Origin: Acidobacteria bacterium RIFCSPLOWO2_12_FULL_65_11
GTDB lineage: Bacteria > Acidobacteriota > Vicinamibacteria > Vicinamibacterales > CAVVIG01
Assembly (NCBI GenBank): GCA_001767495.1
Contig: MELA01000098.1
Coordinates: forward strand, 409-42,725
Length of the DNA: 42,317 nt
Reading direction: 5' to 3'
Positions 31,742 to 39,086 of this stretch are shown piece by piece; position 1 is the first letter of the stretch, and every line of letters starts with the position of its first letter. The notes beneath the pieces are model-generated. The model saw nothing but the letters and a program-made list of their open reading frames with translations. It was not told the DNA's origin and did not search any database. The translations under genes were made by a program, and so were the position numbers.

Positions 31742-32353
31742 ATGCCGATGCAGGACTTAATCAGACAGCTGCTGGCGGAAATCGGCGAGGATCCGAGCCG
31801 CGACGGCCTGCTCGACACGCCCAAGCGCGTCGAGAAGGCGTACCGCTTTCTGACGAGCGGATATGACGCGGACATCGATCAGGTGCTCAACGGCGCCTTG
31901 TTCGCCGTCGATTATAGCGAGATGGTGATCGTCAAGGACATCGACTTCTACAGCCTCTGCGAGCACCATCTGCTGCCGTTTTTCGGTAAGTGCCACGTCG
32001 CCTATATTCAAAGAGACCGCGTCATCGGCCTGAGCAAGATTCCGCGACTGGTCGATGTGTTCAGCCGCCGGCTGCAGGTGCAGGAGCGGCTCACCAATCA
32101 GATCGCTGAAACCATCCAGGCCAAGATCGTGCCCCTTGGAGTGGCGGTGGTCATGGAAGCCACGCACCTGTGCATGTCGATGCGGGGAGTCGAGAAGCAG
32201 AATTCGTTTGCCGTCACGAGCGCCATGCTCGGCGCGTTCCGCACCGCGTCCCGTACGCGGATGGAATTTCTCGAGCTCATCAAGCTCCGCAGCGCCACGC
32301 CCGTCCTTGGACGTGGCACGCCGGCCGGTCTGGCGTGCGTGGGTGAAGACTGA
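31742..32353 (+). CDS. folE: GTP cyclohydrolase I
   Basis: About 203 residues (201 from ATG 31748). It opens the imidazole ring of GTP to give dihydroneopterin triphosphate, the first step to folates. Motifs: [48 protein letters not shown] (zinc Cys and His in SLCEHH), [30 protein letters not shown], and [17 protein letters not shown] (second zinc Cys in HLC). All are intact. The frame is open upstream but that part is shadow. GTG 31727, ATG 31742 and ATG 31748 are possible starts. The sequence TATACAAT just before ATG 31742 looks -10-like, which would favour 31748 in a short-leader transcript. Confidence 0.95.
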   Translation: MPMQDLIRQLLAEIGEDPSRDGLLDTPKRVEKAYRFLTSGYDADIDQVLNGALFAVDYSEMVIVKDIDFYSLCEHHLLPFFGKCHVAYIQRDRVIGLSKIPRLVDVFSRRLQVQERLTNQIAETIQAKIVPLGVAVVMEATHLCMSMRGVEKQNSFAVTSAMLGAFRTASRTRMEFLELIKLRSATPVLGRGTPAGLACVGED

Positions 32354-32360
32354 ACCGTAC

Positions 32361-32366
32361 TATACT
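32361..32366 (+). promoter_or_regulatory. -10-like TATACT just before the gene at 32375
   Basis: TATACT lies eight bases before the ATG, predicting a transcript with almost no leader. There is no good -35 hexamer. The spacing matches that before the nucleoside phosphorylase gene and ypdA. Confidence 0.35.
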
Positions 32367-32374
32367 TGATCGCA

Positions 32375-33097
32375 ATGCGGCGTCTATTGACTCTCGGCTT
32401 GGTGGCCGTTCTTGTGGTATCGGTATCCGCGCAGACGCGACGGCCGGCTCAACGTGGGTCGGCGCCGGCTCCTGCCGCTCCGGCGCCGCCGCCAGCGCCC
32501 GAGGTCATTGCCCCTGAGGTCACCTGTCCGACGCCGCTTGGCGTCGGCGTCAAGACGCAACTGGCCTTCTGCGACGTGATGACTGGCCGCGATCCCGCCC
32601 AAGGCATCATCGTCAAGCTCCCGCCTCACGACGGCTCGGTGACGCTGACCTTCGATCTCCACAACCGCCACACGTACTCCGAAGAGCAGGTGAGGGCGCG
32701 CCGCGCCTTTGCCCGATACACCGCCACCATCGGCGTGTTGACGATGGACAACACGCTCATCAGCCGGGCCGTGGTGCAGAACGAGTTCCGGACCGAAGCG
32801 GATCTTGTCGATCGCATCCGCGGGTCGGGTCCAGGCGGCGTCAAGACGGTGGCCCCCACCGGCGCTGAGTCGATTACGATCATCATCCCCGAAGGGGAGG
32901 ACCAGGTCAGCATCCTGGGTGAGAAAGTGACGATCGAGCGGCTCGACGGCAGCGCAACGTACCCGCAACCCGGGCGGCCGATTGCCGACATCAGCAATGT
33001 CTTGATCACGTACACGCTTCCGGCACCGCCTCCTCCGCCTCCGCCCCCAGCCAGGTCCACGCCGCCCAGGCCCACGACCCCCAGACGGGGCCGCTAG
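32375..33097 (+). CDS. Secreted Pro-rich protein of unknown function
   Basis: About 240 residues. It has a clear signal peptide (RRLLTLGLVAVLVVSVSAQ), a Pro/Ala tract (~23-50), and a compact beta domain containing CPTPLGVGVKTQLAFCDVMTG with two Cys that could form a disulfide. The C-terminal segment is very Pro-rich (APPPPPPPPARSTPPRPTTP). No family recognised. ATG 32375 is used; TTG 32366 would add three residues. It lies 21 bp after folE but encodes an exported protein, so a link with folate is unlikely. Confidence 0.7.
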   Translation: MRRLLTLGLVAVLVVSVSAQTRRPAQRGSAPAPAAPAPPPAPEVIAPEVTCPTPLGVGVKTQLAFCDVMTGRDPAQGIIVKLPPHDGSVTLTFDLHNRHTYSEEQVRARRAFARYTATIGVLTMDNTLISRAVVQNEFRTEADLVDRIRGSGPGGVKTVAPTGAESITIIIPEGEDQVSILGEKVTIERLDGSATYPQPGRPIADISNVLITYTLPAPPPPPPPPARSTPPRPTTPRRGR

Positions 33098-33182
33098 GGC
33101 CCGCCCCAGGCGGAAGGAAAAAGTCAGAAGTTAGAACTAAAAAGTGGCAGAATGCCTCCGAGCAGTCGTCAAGGAGGTCGCC

Positions 33183-34496
33183 ATGAATCGCCGTCAATTA
33201 CTGACCGGCATCGGAACCGCGGCAGCCGTCGGTGTGGTCCGCTCTTACTCGGGTGCGTGGTTCGAAGCGCTTCACGCCCAGGTGGCGCCGCCCGATTGGC
33301 CCGCGCGCATCGCGGCCTTGCCTCGTCCCGCCGCGGGCGAGATCGTCGTGACGGCAGTCGGCGACATGATCATCAGCAACCCGGCGACGGGCCGGACGGC
33401 TCCAGACGTCCAGCAGATGTATCGCGTGCTGCGCGAGTCGGACGCCGCCTTCGGCAACTGCGAAGAGCCCATCGCGTCGGTCGGTTTCATGTATCAGAAG
33501 ACGTCGCAGATGGCCTGGCCGCCGATCCTCGACGATTTCAAGGCCGCCGGCTTCAACATGCTCTCGGGCGCCAACAACCACTACATGGACCTTGGTCCGG
33601 CTGGATTGCTGCAGGGACTCGAGGAGTCGCGCTCGCGCGGGTTCGCGATCGCCGGTGCCGGAAAGGACCTCGACGAAGCGCTGGCGCCGGCCGTCAGGAC
33701 GGTAAAGGGCGTGCGGGTGGGTCTCCTGGCGTTCTGGTGTAATCAGGCGGGGAGCGCCTACGTGGACTACGCGCGAGCCGGCAGGGACAAGCCGGGCGTG
33801 GCCATGATCACCGGGGCGCAGGTCATCGTTCCTGACGGTACTGCGACGAGAACCGCAGCGCTGCCGCAAGCCGCCGATCTGCAGATGCTCGCCGATGCCA
33901 TCCGGCGCGCCCGATCGCAGGCTGATTTCCTGATGGTCTCGTTCCATCAGCATTGGGGCGGCGGCGGTCTCGCGTTCTCGCCCGGCAACCCGCCTCCCAA
34001 TCGCAACATTGTTCCGGCCAATCTCGGTTCCGCCCGGAACGAGGTCGCCGAAGGCCGCAGAATCATCTGTCGCGCGGCCATCGACGCAGGCGCCGACGTC
34101 ATCATCGGCCACGGCCCGCACGTGTTGAACGGCGTCGAGATCTACAAGGGCAAACCGATCGTCTACAGCCTCGGCCACTACTACATGGAAATCACGCACG
34201 ACGGGAAGGCGCTGCCGCAATTTGGATTCAATCCCGGCATGGTGTTTAGTGTCGAGAACAACTGGTTCCTCGAAGAGCATCGGTGGGCGGCCATCGCGCG
34301 GATGTTCGTCCGTGGCGGGCGCGTCACCAGGCTGCAGATCCTGCCGGTGTACATGGATGTCCAGAAAGACGGCTTCCCGTTCCTGCCGAGCGACGCCGAT
34401 TGCCGCAAGATCACGGGCGCGATGGCGGAGCTGTCGAAGCCTTTCGGCGCCCAGGTAGTGACGCAGGGCTGGTACTCGGACGTCCAGGGAATCTAG
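33183..34496 (+). CDS. CapA-family (PGA_cap) metallophosphatase-like protein
   Basis: 437 residues. ATG 33183 has AAGGAGG at 33171-33177. A twin-arginine-like signal (NRRQLLTGIGTAAAVGVV) leads to a calcineurin-like fold of the CapA type: EIVVTAVGDMIISNP (metal Asp), FGNCEEPIAS, MLSGANNHYMDLGPAGL (Asn-His), ADFLMVSFHQHWGGG (His), and VIIGHGPHVLNGVEIYKGKPIVYSLGHYY. Such proteins are implicated in poly-gamma-glutamate or capsule attachment, but many are of unknown use. Motifs expected for metal binding are present. The stop is followed by repeat copy B and a glycosyltransferase gene running the other way. A shared role in surface polymers is a guess. Confidence 0.85.
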   Translation: MNRRQLLTGIGTAAAVGVVRSYSGAWFEALHAQVAPPDWPARIAALPRPAAGEIVVTAVGDMIISNPATGRTAPDVQQMYRVLRESDAAFGNCEEPIASVGFMYQKTSQMAWPPILDDFKAAGFNMLSGANNHYMDLGPAGLLQGLEESRSRGFAIAGAGKDLDEALAPAVRTVKGVRVGLLAFWCNQAGSAYVDYARAGRDKPGVAMITGAQVIVPDGTATRTAALPQAADLQMLADAIRRARSQADFLMVSFHQHWGGGGLAFSPGNPPPNRNIVPANLGSARNEVAEGRRIICRAAIDAGADVIIGHGPHVLNGVEIYKGKPIVYSLGHYYMEITHDGKALPQFGFNPGMVFSVENNWFLEEHRWAAIARMFVRGGRVTRLQILPVYMDVQKDGFPFLPSDADCRKITGAMAELSKPFGAQVVTQGWYSDVQGI

Positions 34497-34498
34497 GA

Positions 34499-34630
34499 CG
34501 GTTTCATAACCGACCGGGTCCTGTCCGCGCACAGCCCACCCGTGCTCAGGCCTCTTTCACGATGCGACGAGGGGCGGCCTTCCGCTCGGGCGGGCGCCCG
34601 TAGGCGGCCACCCGCTGGGTTATGAAACCG
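34499..34630. repeat. 132-bp element with perfect 13-bp inverted ends, copy B
   Basis: CGGTTTCATAACC at 34499-34511 and its exact complement at 34618-34630. Interior words ACAGCCC-ACC, GTGCTC, GGCGGG and CCACCCGC occur in the same order as in copy A (21999-22135). It lies between the CapA gene (stop 34494-34496) and the convergent glycosyltransferase, whose TAA (34620-34622) falls inside its right end. Confidence 0.87.
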
Positions 34631-35669
34631 GTTGAGCGATCTTCCTGAACAGCGACTCGACCTTGTCCAACATCGCGGATAGGGGGAAGGTTTCTTCCGC
34701 TCTTCGTGCGCCGGCTCGACCAAGAGATTCTCGCAGCGTCACGTCATCTGCTAGAGCAAGGATGGCCTCCGCGAGCTTTGCGGATGTCCTTGGGGGAACG
34801 AGAATGCCTGTCGTTCCATCCTGCACGATCTCCGGAAGACTGCTCACGTTGGTGGCAATCACGGGTTTCCCCGCTGCCATCGCTTCAGCCGCCGAATAGC
34901 CAAAACCTTCCCAGTTTGACGGCATGACCAGAAAGTCGACGGCTTTCATGAACGCCGGAATGTCCTCTCTGAATCCCGCCAGGACGATGTGCTCGCCCAG
35001 CCGACGGTCGCTGCAAAATGTTGCGATCGTGTCCCTCAGGGATCCCTCGCCGGCCATGACGAGCACGACCTTGTCGTTGCGCTGAACGACGAGTGACATC
35101 GCCTCGAGGAGCGTGGCGATTCCTTTTTGTTCTTCGAGCCTGCCGACGAAGCCGGCGATAACGGCGTCTTCGCCGAGTCTGAACTCTTTCTTCAGATTGA
35201 GTGGCTGGGCGCGTGTGAATGCATCGATGTCAATGCCTTTCCAGACAACCGTAATCCGATCGCGATGCAGCCACGGTGCGCTTGCGAGCAGCGTGTTCAT
35301 CGTGGCGAACGAGTTCACCATGACGGCCGACGCGACCTTTGTATAGAAGAATCTGTTGAGGCGCGTATTCTTGATCGGCAGGTCGATCTCTCGGCTGATC
35401 ACAGTCGGCACATGAGCCAGCGACGCGGCAATCCCGCCCACGCGGAGCTCCTTATTCGTATGCACGCACACGACGTCCACCTTGTTGTGCGTGATCAGCC
35501 GATGGATCCTCCAGATCGTGACGGGATCGATGTCGCCGGCAATTCTTAGCGGGATAATTGCGCTGTGAAGAGAAGGCGCTCGTCGATGCAGCGCCGAATC
35601 CGGCCGGCACACAATCGTGACGCGATGGCCGCGACCGACGAGACCCTCACCGATCGCGGTCAGCGACAC
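34620..35669 (-). CDS. GT4-family glycosyltransferase
   Basis: 349 residues from GTG 35669. It has a GT-B fold: VSLTAIGEGLVGRGHRVTIVCRPDSALHRRA in the N-domain, then KGIDIDAFTRAQPL, AGFVGRLEEQKGIATLLEAM, and the GT4 donor motif EGFGYSAAEAMAAGKPVIATNVSSLPEIV with its nucleotide-sugar Glu pair. It transfers a sugar from a nucleotide donor; acceptor unknown. In the same frame upstream of the GTG the sequence reads NILFLHTYPGWGGGE, the expected first strand and Gly loop of GT4 enzymes. Only CTG/ATT codons lie between it and the Uma2 stop at 35721, so the gene may begin at CTG 35717. Its TAA comes from repeat copy B. Confidence 0.87.
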   Translation of the reverse strand: MSLTAIGEGLVGRGHRVTIVCRPDSALHRRAPSLHSAIIPLRIAGDIDPVTIWRIHRLITHNKVDVVCVHTNKELRVGGIAASLAHVPTVISREIDLPIKNTRLNRFFYTKVASAVMVNSFATMNTLLASAPWLHRDRITVVWKGIDIDAFTRAQPLNLKKEFRLGEDAVIAGFVGRLEEQKGIATLLEAMSLVVQRNDKVVLVMAGEGSLRDTIATFCSDRRLGEHIVLAGFREDIPAFMKAVDFLVMPSNWEGFGYSAAEAMAAGKPVIATNVSSLPEIVQDGTTGILVPPRTSAKLAEAILALADDVTLRESLGRAGARRAEETFPLSAMLDKVESLFRKIAQPVS

Positions 35670-35720
35670 CTCGCCGCCGCCCCAGCCCGGATAGGTGTGG
35701 AGAAACAGAATGTTCAGACG

Positions 35721-36305
35721 TTACTTTCTGAACACGCGAGTGAGCGGCATCTCGAGCCCGGGCAGGAGCCGCGTCGTTAGCACATCGCCAGCCTCGCGCG
35801 ACAGCTCGGTGACGCGGCCGAAGCGATCGCCGTCGCGCCGGTAGACTCTCACCACGTCGATCTTGGGGTCGATCACCCAGTACTCGATTGTGCCGGTGCG
35901 CTCGTACAGGGTGCGTTTGATGGTTTCGTCGCGCTTGCGTGTTCCCGGCGAGGCAATCTCCACGACGATGTCAGGCGCGCCGCGCGCGTGTAGCTGCGTC
36001 AGTACCTCGGCCGCACGCTCGGCCGAAAAGTAGAGCAGGTCGGGCTCGACGATGTCGAAGTGCGAGAGGACGACATCGTAGGGCGCGAAGAACACCTCTC
36101 CGATCGGATGGGTCTCCAGCCAGGAACCCATCATCAGGTGCAGGTTGGCCAACACTCGTTGATGCTTCGTATTGGGCGACGGCGTCACATAATGCTCCCC
36201 GTCGATCAACTCGTGGCGTCGCCCATCGTCTGGGAACAGCACGAAGTCGTCGTAGGTGAGCTTCACGCCCGCGGAGGCCGGCCTCACTTCATCGCTCCTG
36301 GACAC
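35721..36305 (-). CDS. Uma2-family (DUF820) putative nuclease
   Basis: 194 residues from GTG 36305. Family pattern: LTYDDFVLFPDDGRRHELIDGEHYVTPSPNTKHQRVLANLH, then FAPYDVVLSHFDIVEPDLLYFSAERA (catalytic Asp in VEPDLLYF), APDIVVEIASPGTRKRDE (Glu-x-x-S), and EYWVIDPKIDVVRVYRR. The residues of a PD-(D/E)XK-like site are present. Uma2 proteins are abundant in cyanobacteria and acidobacteria; their role is unproven. Its stop is in the same frame as, and just two codons before, the possible CTG start of the glycosyltransferase. Confidence 0.88.
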   Translation of the reverse strand: MSRSDEVRPASAGVKLTYDDFVLFPDDGRRHELIDGEHYVTPSPNTKHQRVLANLHLMMGSWLETHPIGEVFFAPYDVVLSHFDIVEPDLLYFSAERAAEVLTQLHARGAPDIVVEIASPGTRKRDETIKRTLYERTGTIEYWVIDPKIDVVRVYRRDGDRFGRVTELSREAGDVLTTRLLPGLEMPLTRVFRK

Positions 36306-36442
36306 GAGCTCATTGTAAACGTCCTAGCGACGACCGTGCCAGTCGGAAATGGCGGGAATGCGCGCAAACAGGCGAGGCGAGGCTGAAAACGTTGCAGAAT
36401 GTTCAATCGAGACAGAGGCTTCTATGGCAAGATTCGCCTGCC

Positions 36443-36661
36443 ACGTCGCTCAACGACAGGCACTCGCCTGGGTCCCAATGAGATCGTCTCGCTCCTCGGG
36501 GTAGGCGATCAAGCAGGCGTGGGCTGGTGGTGGCAGCGAGCTCCGCTGGCGGCGAGATGGGTGGCGCCTGCGGCCGCCGTTTTCTCGTCCTCGATCCCGC
36601 CCAGGAGAGTCGACCGACGCCGATCACTGTGGTCCCGAACTGGACCGCGGCGATAAAGTGA
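36443..36661 (+). pseudogene. Scrap of a Ser/Thr protein kinase gene: first and last codons only
   Basis: TTGTRLGPNEIVSLLGVG reads like the start of acidobacterial Ser/Thr kinases (TGTRLGPYEIVSLLGAGGMGEVY), with ACG where the ATG should be (36443) and one extra base at ~36453. After ~70 bp a different frame gives GRRFLVLDPAQESRPTPITV and then NWTAAIK, stopping at 36659-36661. This resembles the usual C-terminus of the same kinases (ITVVLNWTAALKK after a beta-propeller). If right, the gene has lost nearly everything between. The comparison is from memory. The span 36306-36759 holds no other gene. Confidence 0.55.
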
Positions 36662-36755
36662 AAACTGAAAACTAAAAATGAAAAAGGACTGAGAGGCCAG
36701 GCGGCCCGCTCAGTCCTTGCTCAGTCCTTTTAAGTTTTAACTTTTGAATTCTAAC
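36662..36755. repeat. AAAACTGAAAACT...AGTTTTAACTTTT hairpin repeat around a GGACTGAG stem
   Basis: AAAAAGGACTGAG (from ~36679) and CTCAGTCCTT are inverted around a 15-bp loop. A second copy of GCTCAGTCCTTTT follows, then AAGTTTTAACTTTTG. Being AT-rich, it differs from the rest of the window. It lies next to the stop of the radical SAM gene on the minus strand and may end its transcript (its T/A-rich flanks look right for that). Confidence 0.6.
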
Positions 36756-36759
36756 TTTC

Positions 36760-38877
36760 TCAGACCACCGGCTTGTGCAGCACGGCCTGCGGCTCGTGTG
36801 ACTTCTTTTTCCCGCCGAGCCCCTGAATCTGCAGCGTCGGCTGCTCCTTAAGTACTTCCTGCCGGTAGAGCCGGGCCATTTCTTCGTGGTACCGGGCATC
36901 TTTCTCGACGTCCGGCTCAAGCCGGACACTACTCTTGGCCTTGAGCTTCTCTTCGCGCGCATTTTTCGCGATGCCCAACTCGTCGAGATCGGTCTGCGCG
37001 CCCTTGCGGACGGCTTCCTCGTTGAGCGTGAGCGAGTGCGCGGTCGAGTCGAGCGCCACCGCCTTCCCACCGGCGAAGATCTCGTGACGGCCGTGCTTCT
37101 CGTACCACTTGGTGAGCGTCGCGGTCATGTGCATCTTTTCAATAATATTTCTCCAGCCGATGCCGGTGTTGTAGGCGCAGAAGGAGATCTCGCCCTGCTG
37201 CGTCGCGTACGGAATGATGCACATCTCGGTGCGGCGGAAGTCGTAGTTGAACAGATCCTGGAACCACATGCCGGCGATGAACAGGAAATTCCACCGATCG
37301 GCGCGGCGCTTCGCGATGTCGGCCGCCGTCCGATCCCCTTCGACCTTGCCGTAGCCGCCCGACTGCGCCTTCTTGGTCGCGCCGAATGTCTTGTCGAACT
37401 TCTTGAGGAGATCGGTGAGCTTGAAGTGGGTCGGGGCCTTGAACGGGTCGTAGTTTCGCATGACGGCCAGCGTCATCCCGAGCACCGACAGTTTCTTGCC
37501 GCGGCCCGCGTCGTTGACCTTGGCGACGTCCTTCGCGAGCTGCTCGGCGTGCAGGAACGCCGTCACCGGCACGGCTTCCCTGGTTTCCTTGTCGATCATC
37601 ACCGCCATGCCGACGCCACAGTTCGGATGGCAGCCGCAGGTGAGCTGGCCCCACGGCGCGTCCGGGCCGTGGACGACGTCGGCCCAGTCGGTGAAGGTGG
37701 CCATGAACGAGATCGGGAACCAGTCGCGCGTGGGCTCGCCGAGCCCCGTCTGGCCTTTCACGTCGTGCGCGAGGTGCGACAAGGTATAGCGCTGCGCGTG
37801 TCGGCGTTCGTCGGTGATCTCTTCGTCTCGGCCGGTGAAGCTGACCGGCTGGAACGACAGGAAGTTGATCTTTTTCGGGTTGTCGAGCGCAAACTCGACG
37901 ATCCGGCCGACCTGCTCGTTGTTCACACCGTTGACAATGGTGATGACCGGCACGATGTCGACGCCCGCGCTGTGCAGATTCTCGATCGCGCGCAGCTTGA
38001 CGTCGAAGAGGTTGCCGACGCGGCGGTGCGCGTTGGCCGCGTTGCCGATGCCGTCAAACTGCAGGTACGCGTACCGCAGGCCGGCCTCGGCTGCGGCCTT
38101 GGCAAACTCCGGGCTCTTGGCGAACTCGATGCCGTTGGTGGCCGCCTGCACGCTGTTGTAGCCGACGGTGCGCGCGTAGCGGACCGCGTCGAGGAAGTAG
38201 GGCGAAATCGTCGGCTCGCCGCCCGAGAACTGCACCGACATCTGCCGCTTCGGCTTGATGCTGATGGCGTTGTCGAGCACGGTCTTGATGTCTTCCCACG
38301 AGAGCTCGTGCACGAACCCGACCTGGTTCGCGTCCATGAAGCACGGGTCGCACATCATGTTGCAGCGGTTCGTCAGGTCGACGGTCAAGACCGCCCCGCG
38401 GCCGTGCTTGATCGTGCTGCTGCCGTGGTTGTGAAGCTTTTCGTCGCTGTGCGCGCGGATGTCGCGCCCCGGAAAGACTTCCTCGAGGTGCTTGAAGAAG
38501 GCCGTGTCCATCGCCATCACGTCCTCGAAGTGGCCGTGGAGGGGGCAGTCCTTGACCATCAGGATCTTGCCGTCGCGCTCGAGAATGGTGGCCTTGATCT
38601 CGCCAACTTTCTCGCTCAGCAGCACGCTGACGTCCTTCTTGCCGTCGAGAATCGCCTGCCTCGCCTCGCGCGTGCACGTCGGGCAGAGCGAGTCGGTCTC
38701 GCGCGGCCAGCCGAGCGGCGGCTTGGTCTTCTCGTAGGACTTGAGCAGCGGCTTCTCCGACCACCTGGGGATGAACGACGGGCGCTGACCGATCTGGTTC
38801 AGACCGTTGAACACATTCCAGGCGCCGTTGGCGGCGACCGAAAGCCCCTTCTCGAAGTACTTAATGGGCGCGTGCAT
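36760..38877 (-). CDS. Radical SAM protein of the Tes/MJ0619 (tetraether/membrane-spanning lipid synthase) superfamily
   Basis: 705 residues. A Cys-x-x-Cys start (SLCPTCTREARQAIL), RDGKILMVKDCPLHGHFEDV, then the iron-sulfur motif TVDLTNRCNMMCDPCF (C-x3-C-x2-C), MSVQFSGGEPTISPYF (SAM site), ATNGIEFAKSPEF, YLQFDGIGN, GVNNEQVGRIVEFALDN and FLSFQPVSFTGR. All match Tes and MJ0619-type enzymes, which join lipid chains or methylate pterins. An N-terminal cluster motif (GCPxxCGLC) of Tes is absent, while LTCGCHPNCGVG is kept. The C-terminal ~350 residues extend beyond Tes. Near ~651-656 a palindromic repeat reads in frame as SSVRLEPD. ATG 38877 is used. It may make membrane-spanning lipids; function is inference. 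Confidence 0.85.
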   Translation of the reverse strand: MHAPIKYFEKGLSVAANGAWNVFNGLNQIGQRPSFIPRWSEKPLLKSYEKTKPPLGWPRETDSLCPTCTREARQAILDGKKDVSVLLSEKVGEIKATILERDGKILMVKDCPLHGHFEDVMAMDTAFFKHLEEVFPGRDIRAHSDEKLHNHGSSTIKHGRGAVLTVDLTNRCNMMCDPCFMDANQVGFVHELSWEDIKTVLDNAISIKPKRQMSVQFSGGEPTISPYFLDAVRYARTVGYNSVQAATNGIEFAKSPEFAKAAAEAGLRYAYLQFDGIGNAANAHRRVGNLFDVKLRAIENLHSAGVDIVPVITIVNGVNNEQVGRIVEFALDNPKKINFLSFQPVSFTGRDEEITDERRHAQRYTLSHLAHDVKGQTGLGEPTRDWFPISFMATFTDWADVVHGPDAPWGQLTCGCHPNCGVGMAVMIDKETREAVPVTAFLHAEQLAKDVAKVNDAGRGKKLSVLGMTLAVMRNYDPFKAPTHFKLTDLLKKFDKTFGATKKAQSGGYGKVEGDRTAADIAKRRADRWNFLFIAGMWFQDLFNYDFRRTEMCIIPYATQQGEISFCAYNTGIGWRNIIEKMHMTATLTKWYEKHGRHEIFAGGKAVALDSTAHSLTLNEEAVRKGAQTDLDELGIAKNAREEKLKAKSSVRLEPDVEKDARYHEEMARLYRQEVLKEQPTLQIQGLGGKKKSHEPQAVLHKPVV
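36910..36927. repeat. Palindromic repeat core inside the radical SAM gene
   Basis: GTCCGGCTCAAGCCGGAC with ACTACT after it, in reverse orientation, inside codons near 651-656 of the radical SAM gene. It adds SVRLEPDV to the protein without a frameshift. Confidence 0.9.
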
Positions 38878-38943
38878 GCCTTCGTCTCCTCTTGAAGAAT
38901 TTCGGGTGAGCCCGCGCTGGCAGACAGGTTCCCCGTAAGCGCT

Positions 38944-38951
38944 AAATTATA
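38944..38951 (-). promoter_or_regulatory. TATAAT-like -10 upstream of the radical SAM gene
   Basis: On the minus strand the sequence reads CTCTATAATTTAGCG, about 70 bp upstream of the radical SAM ATG. It is a good -10 match, but no convincing -35 is found. The 209-bp gap 38878-39086 serves both divergent genes. Confidence 0.4.
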
Positions 38952-39049
38952 GAGGAGAAATGGGTTGGCTACCTCAGATTTCGGCGAAATGGCCGTCCCG
39001 TACGCCGAACGGGCAGATGAGGGAACCGAACGGCCAAATGCCGATTCAT

Positions 39050-39077
39050 TTGATCCTATATCCACAGCCGATATGAT
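39050..39077 (+). promoter_or_regulatory. Candidate promoter of ypdA, TTGATC-16-TATGAT
   Basis: TTGATC (39050-39055), a 16-bp spacer and TATGAT (39072-39077) lie nine bases before the ypdA ATG, so the transcript would have nearly no leader. Of the three -10 sites noted with this spacing, only this one has a -35-like partner. Confidence 0.45.
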
Positions 39078-39086
39078 CGGACGCTC

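Noticed and set aside
21999-34630. The 132-137 bp elements as integron attC sites (AAC...GTT ends, right size).
   Set aside because: The end heptamers do not fit the RYYYAAC / GTTRRRY core, no integrase is near, and the elements are single and lie between convergent genes rather than after each cassette.
36886-38895. 669-residue plus-strand frame opposite the radical SAM gene.
   Set aside because: Arg/Val/Asp-rich shadow translation with no motif; the minus strand has clear radical SAM signatures.
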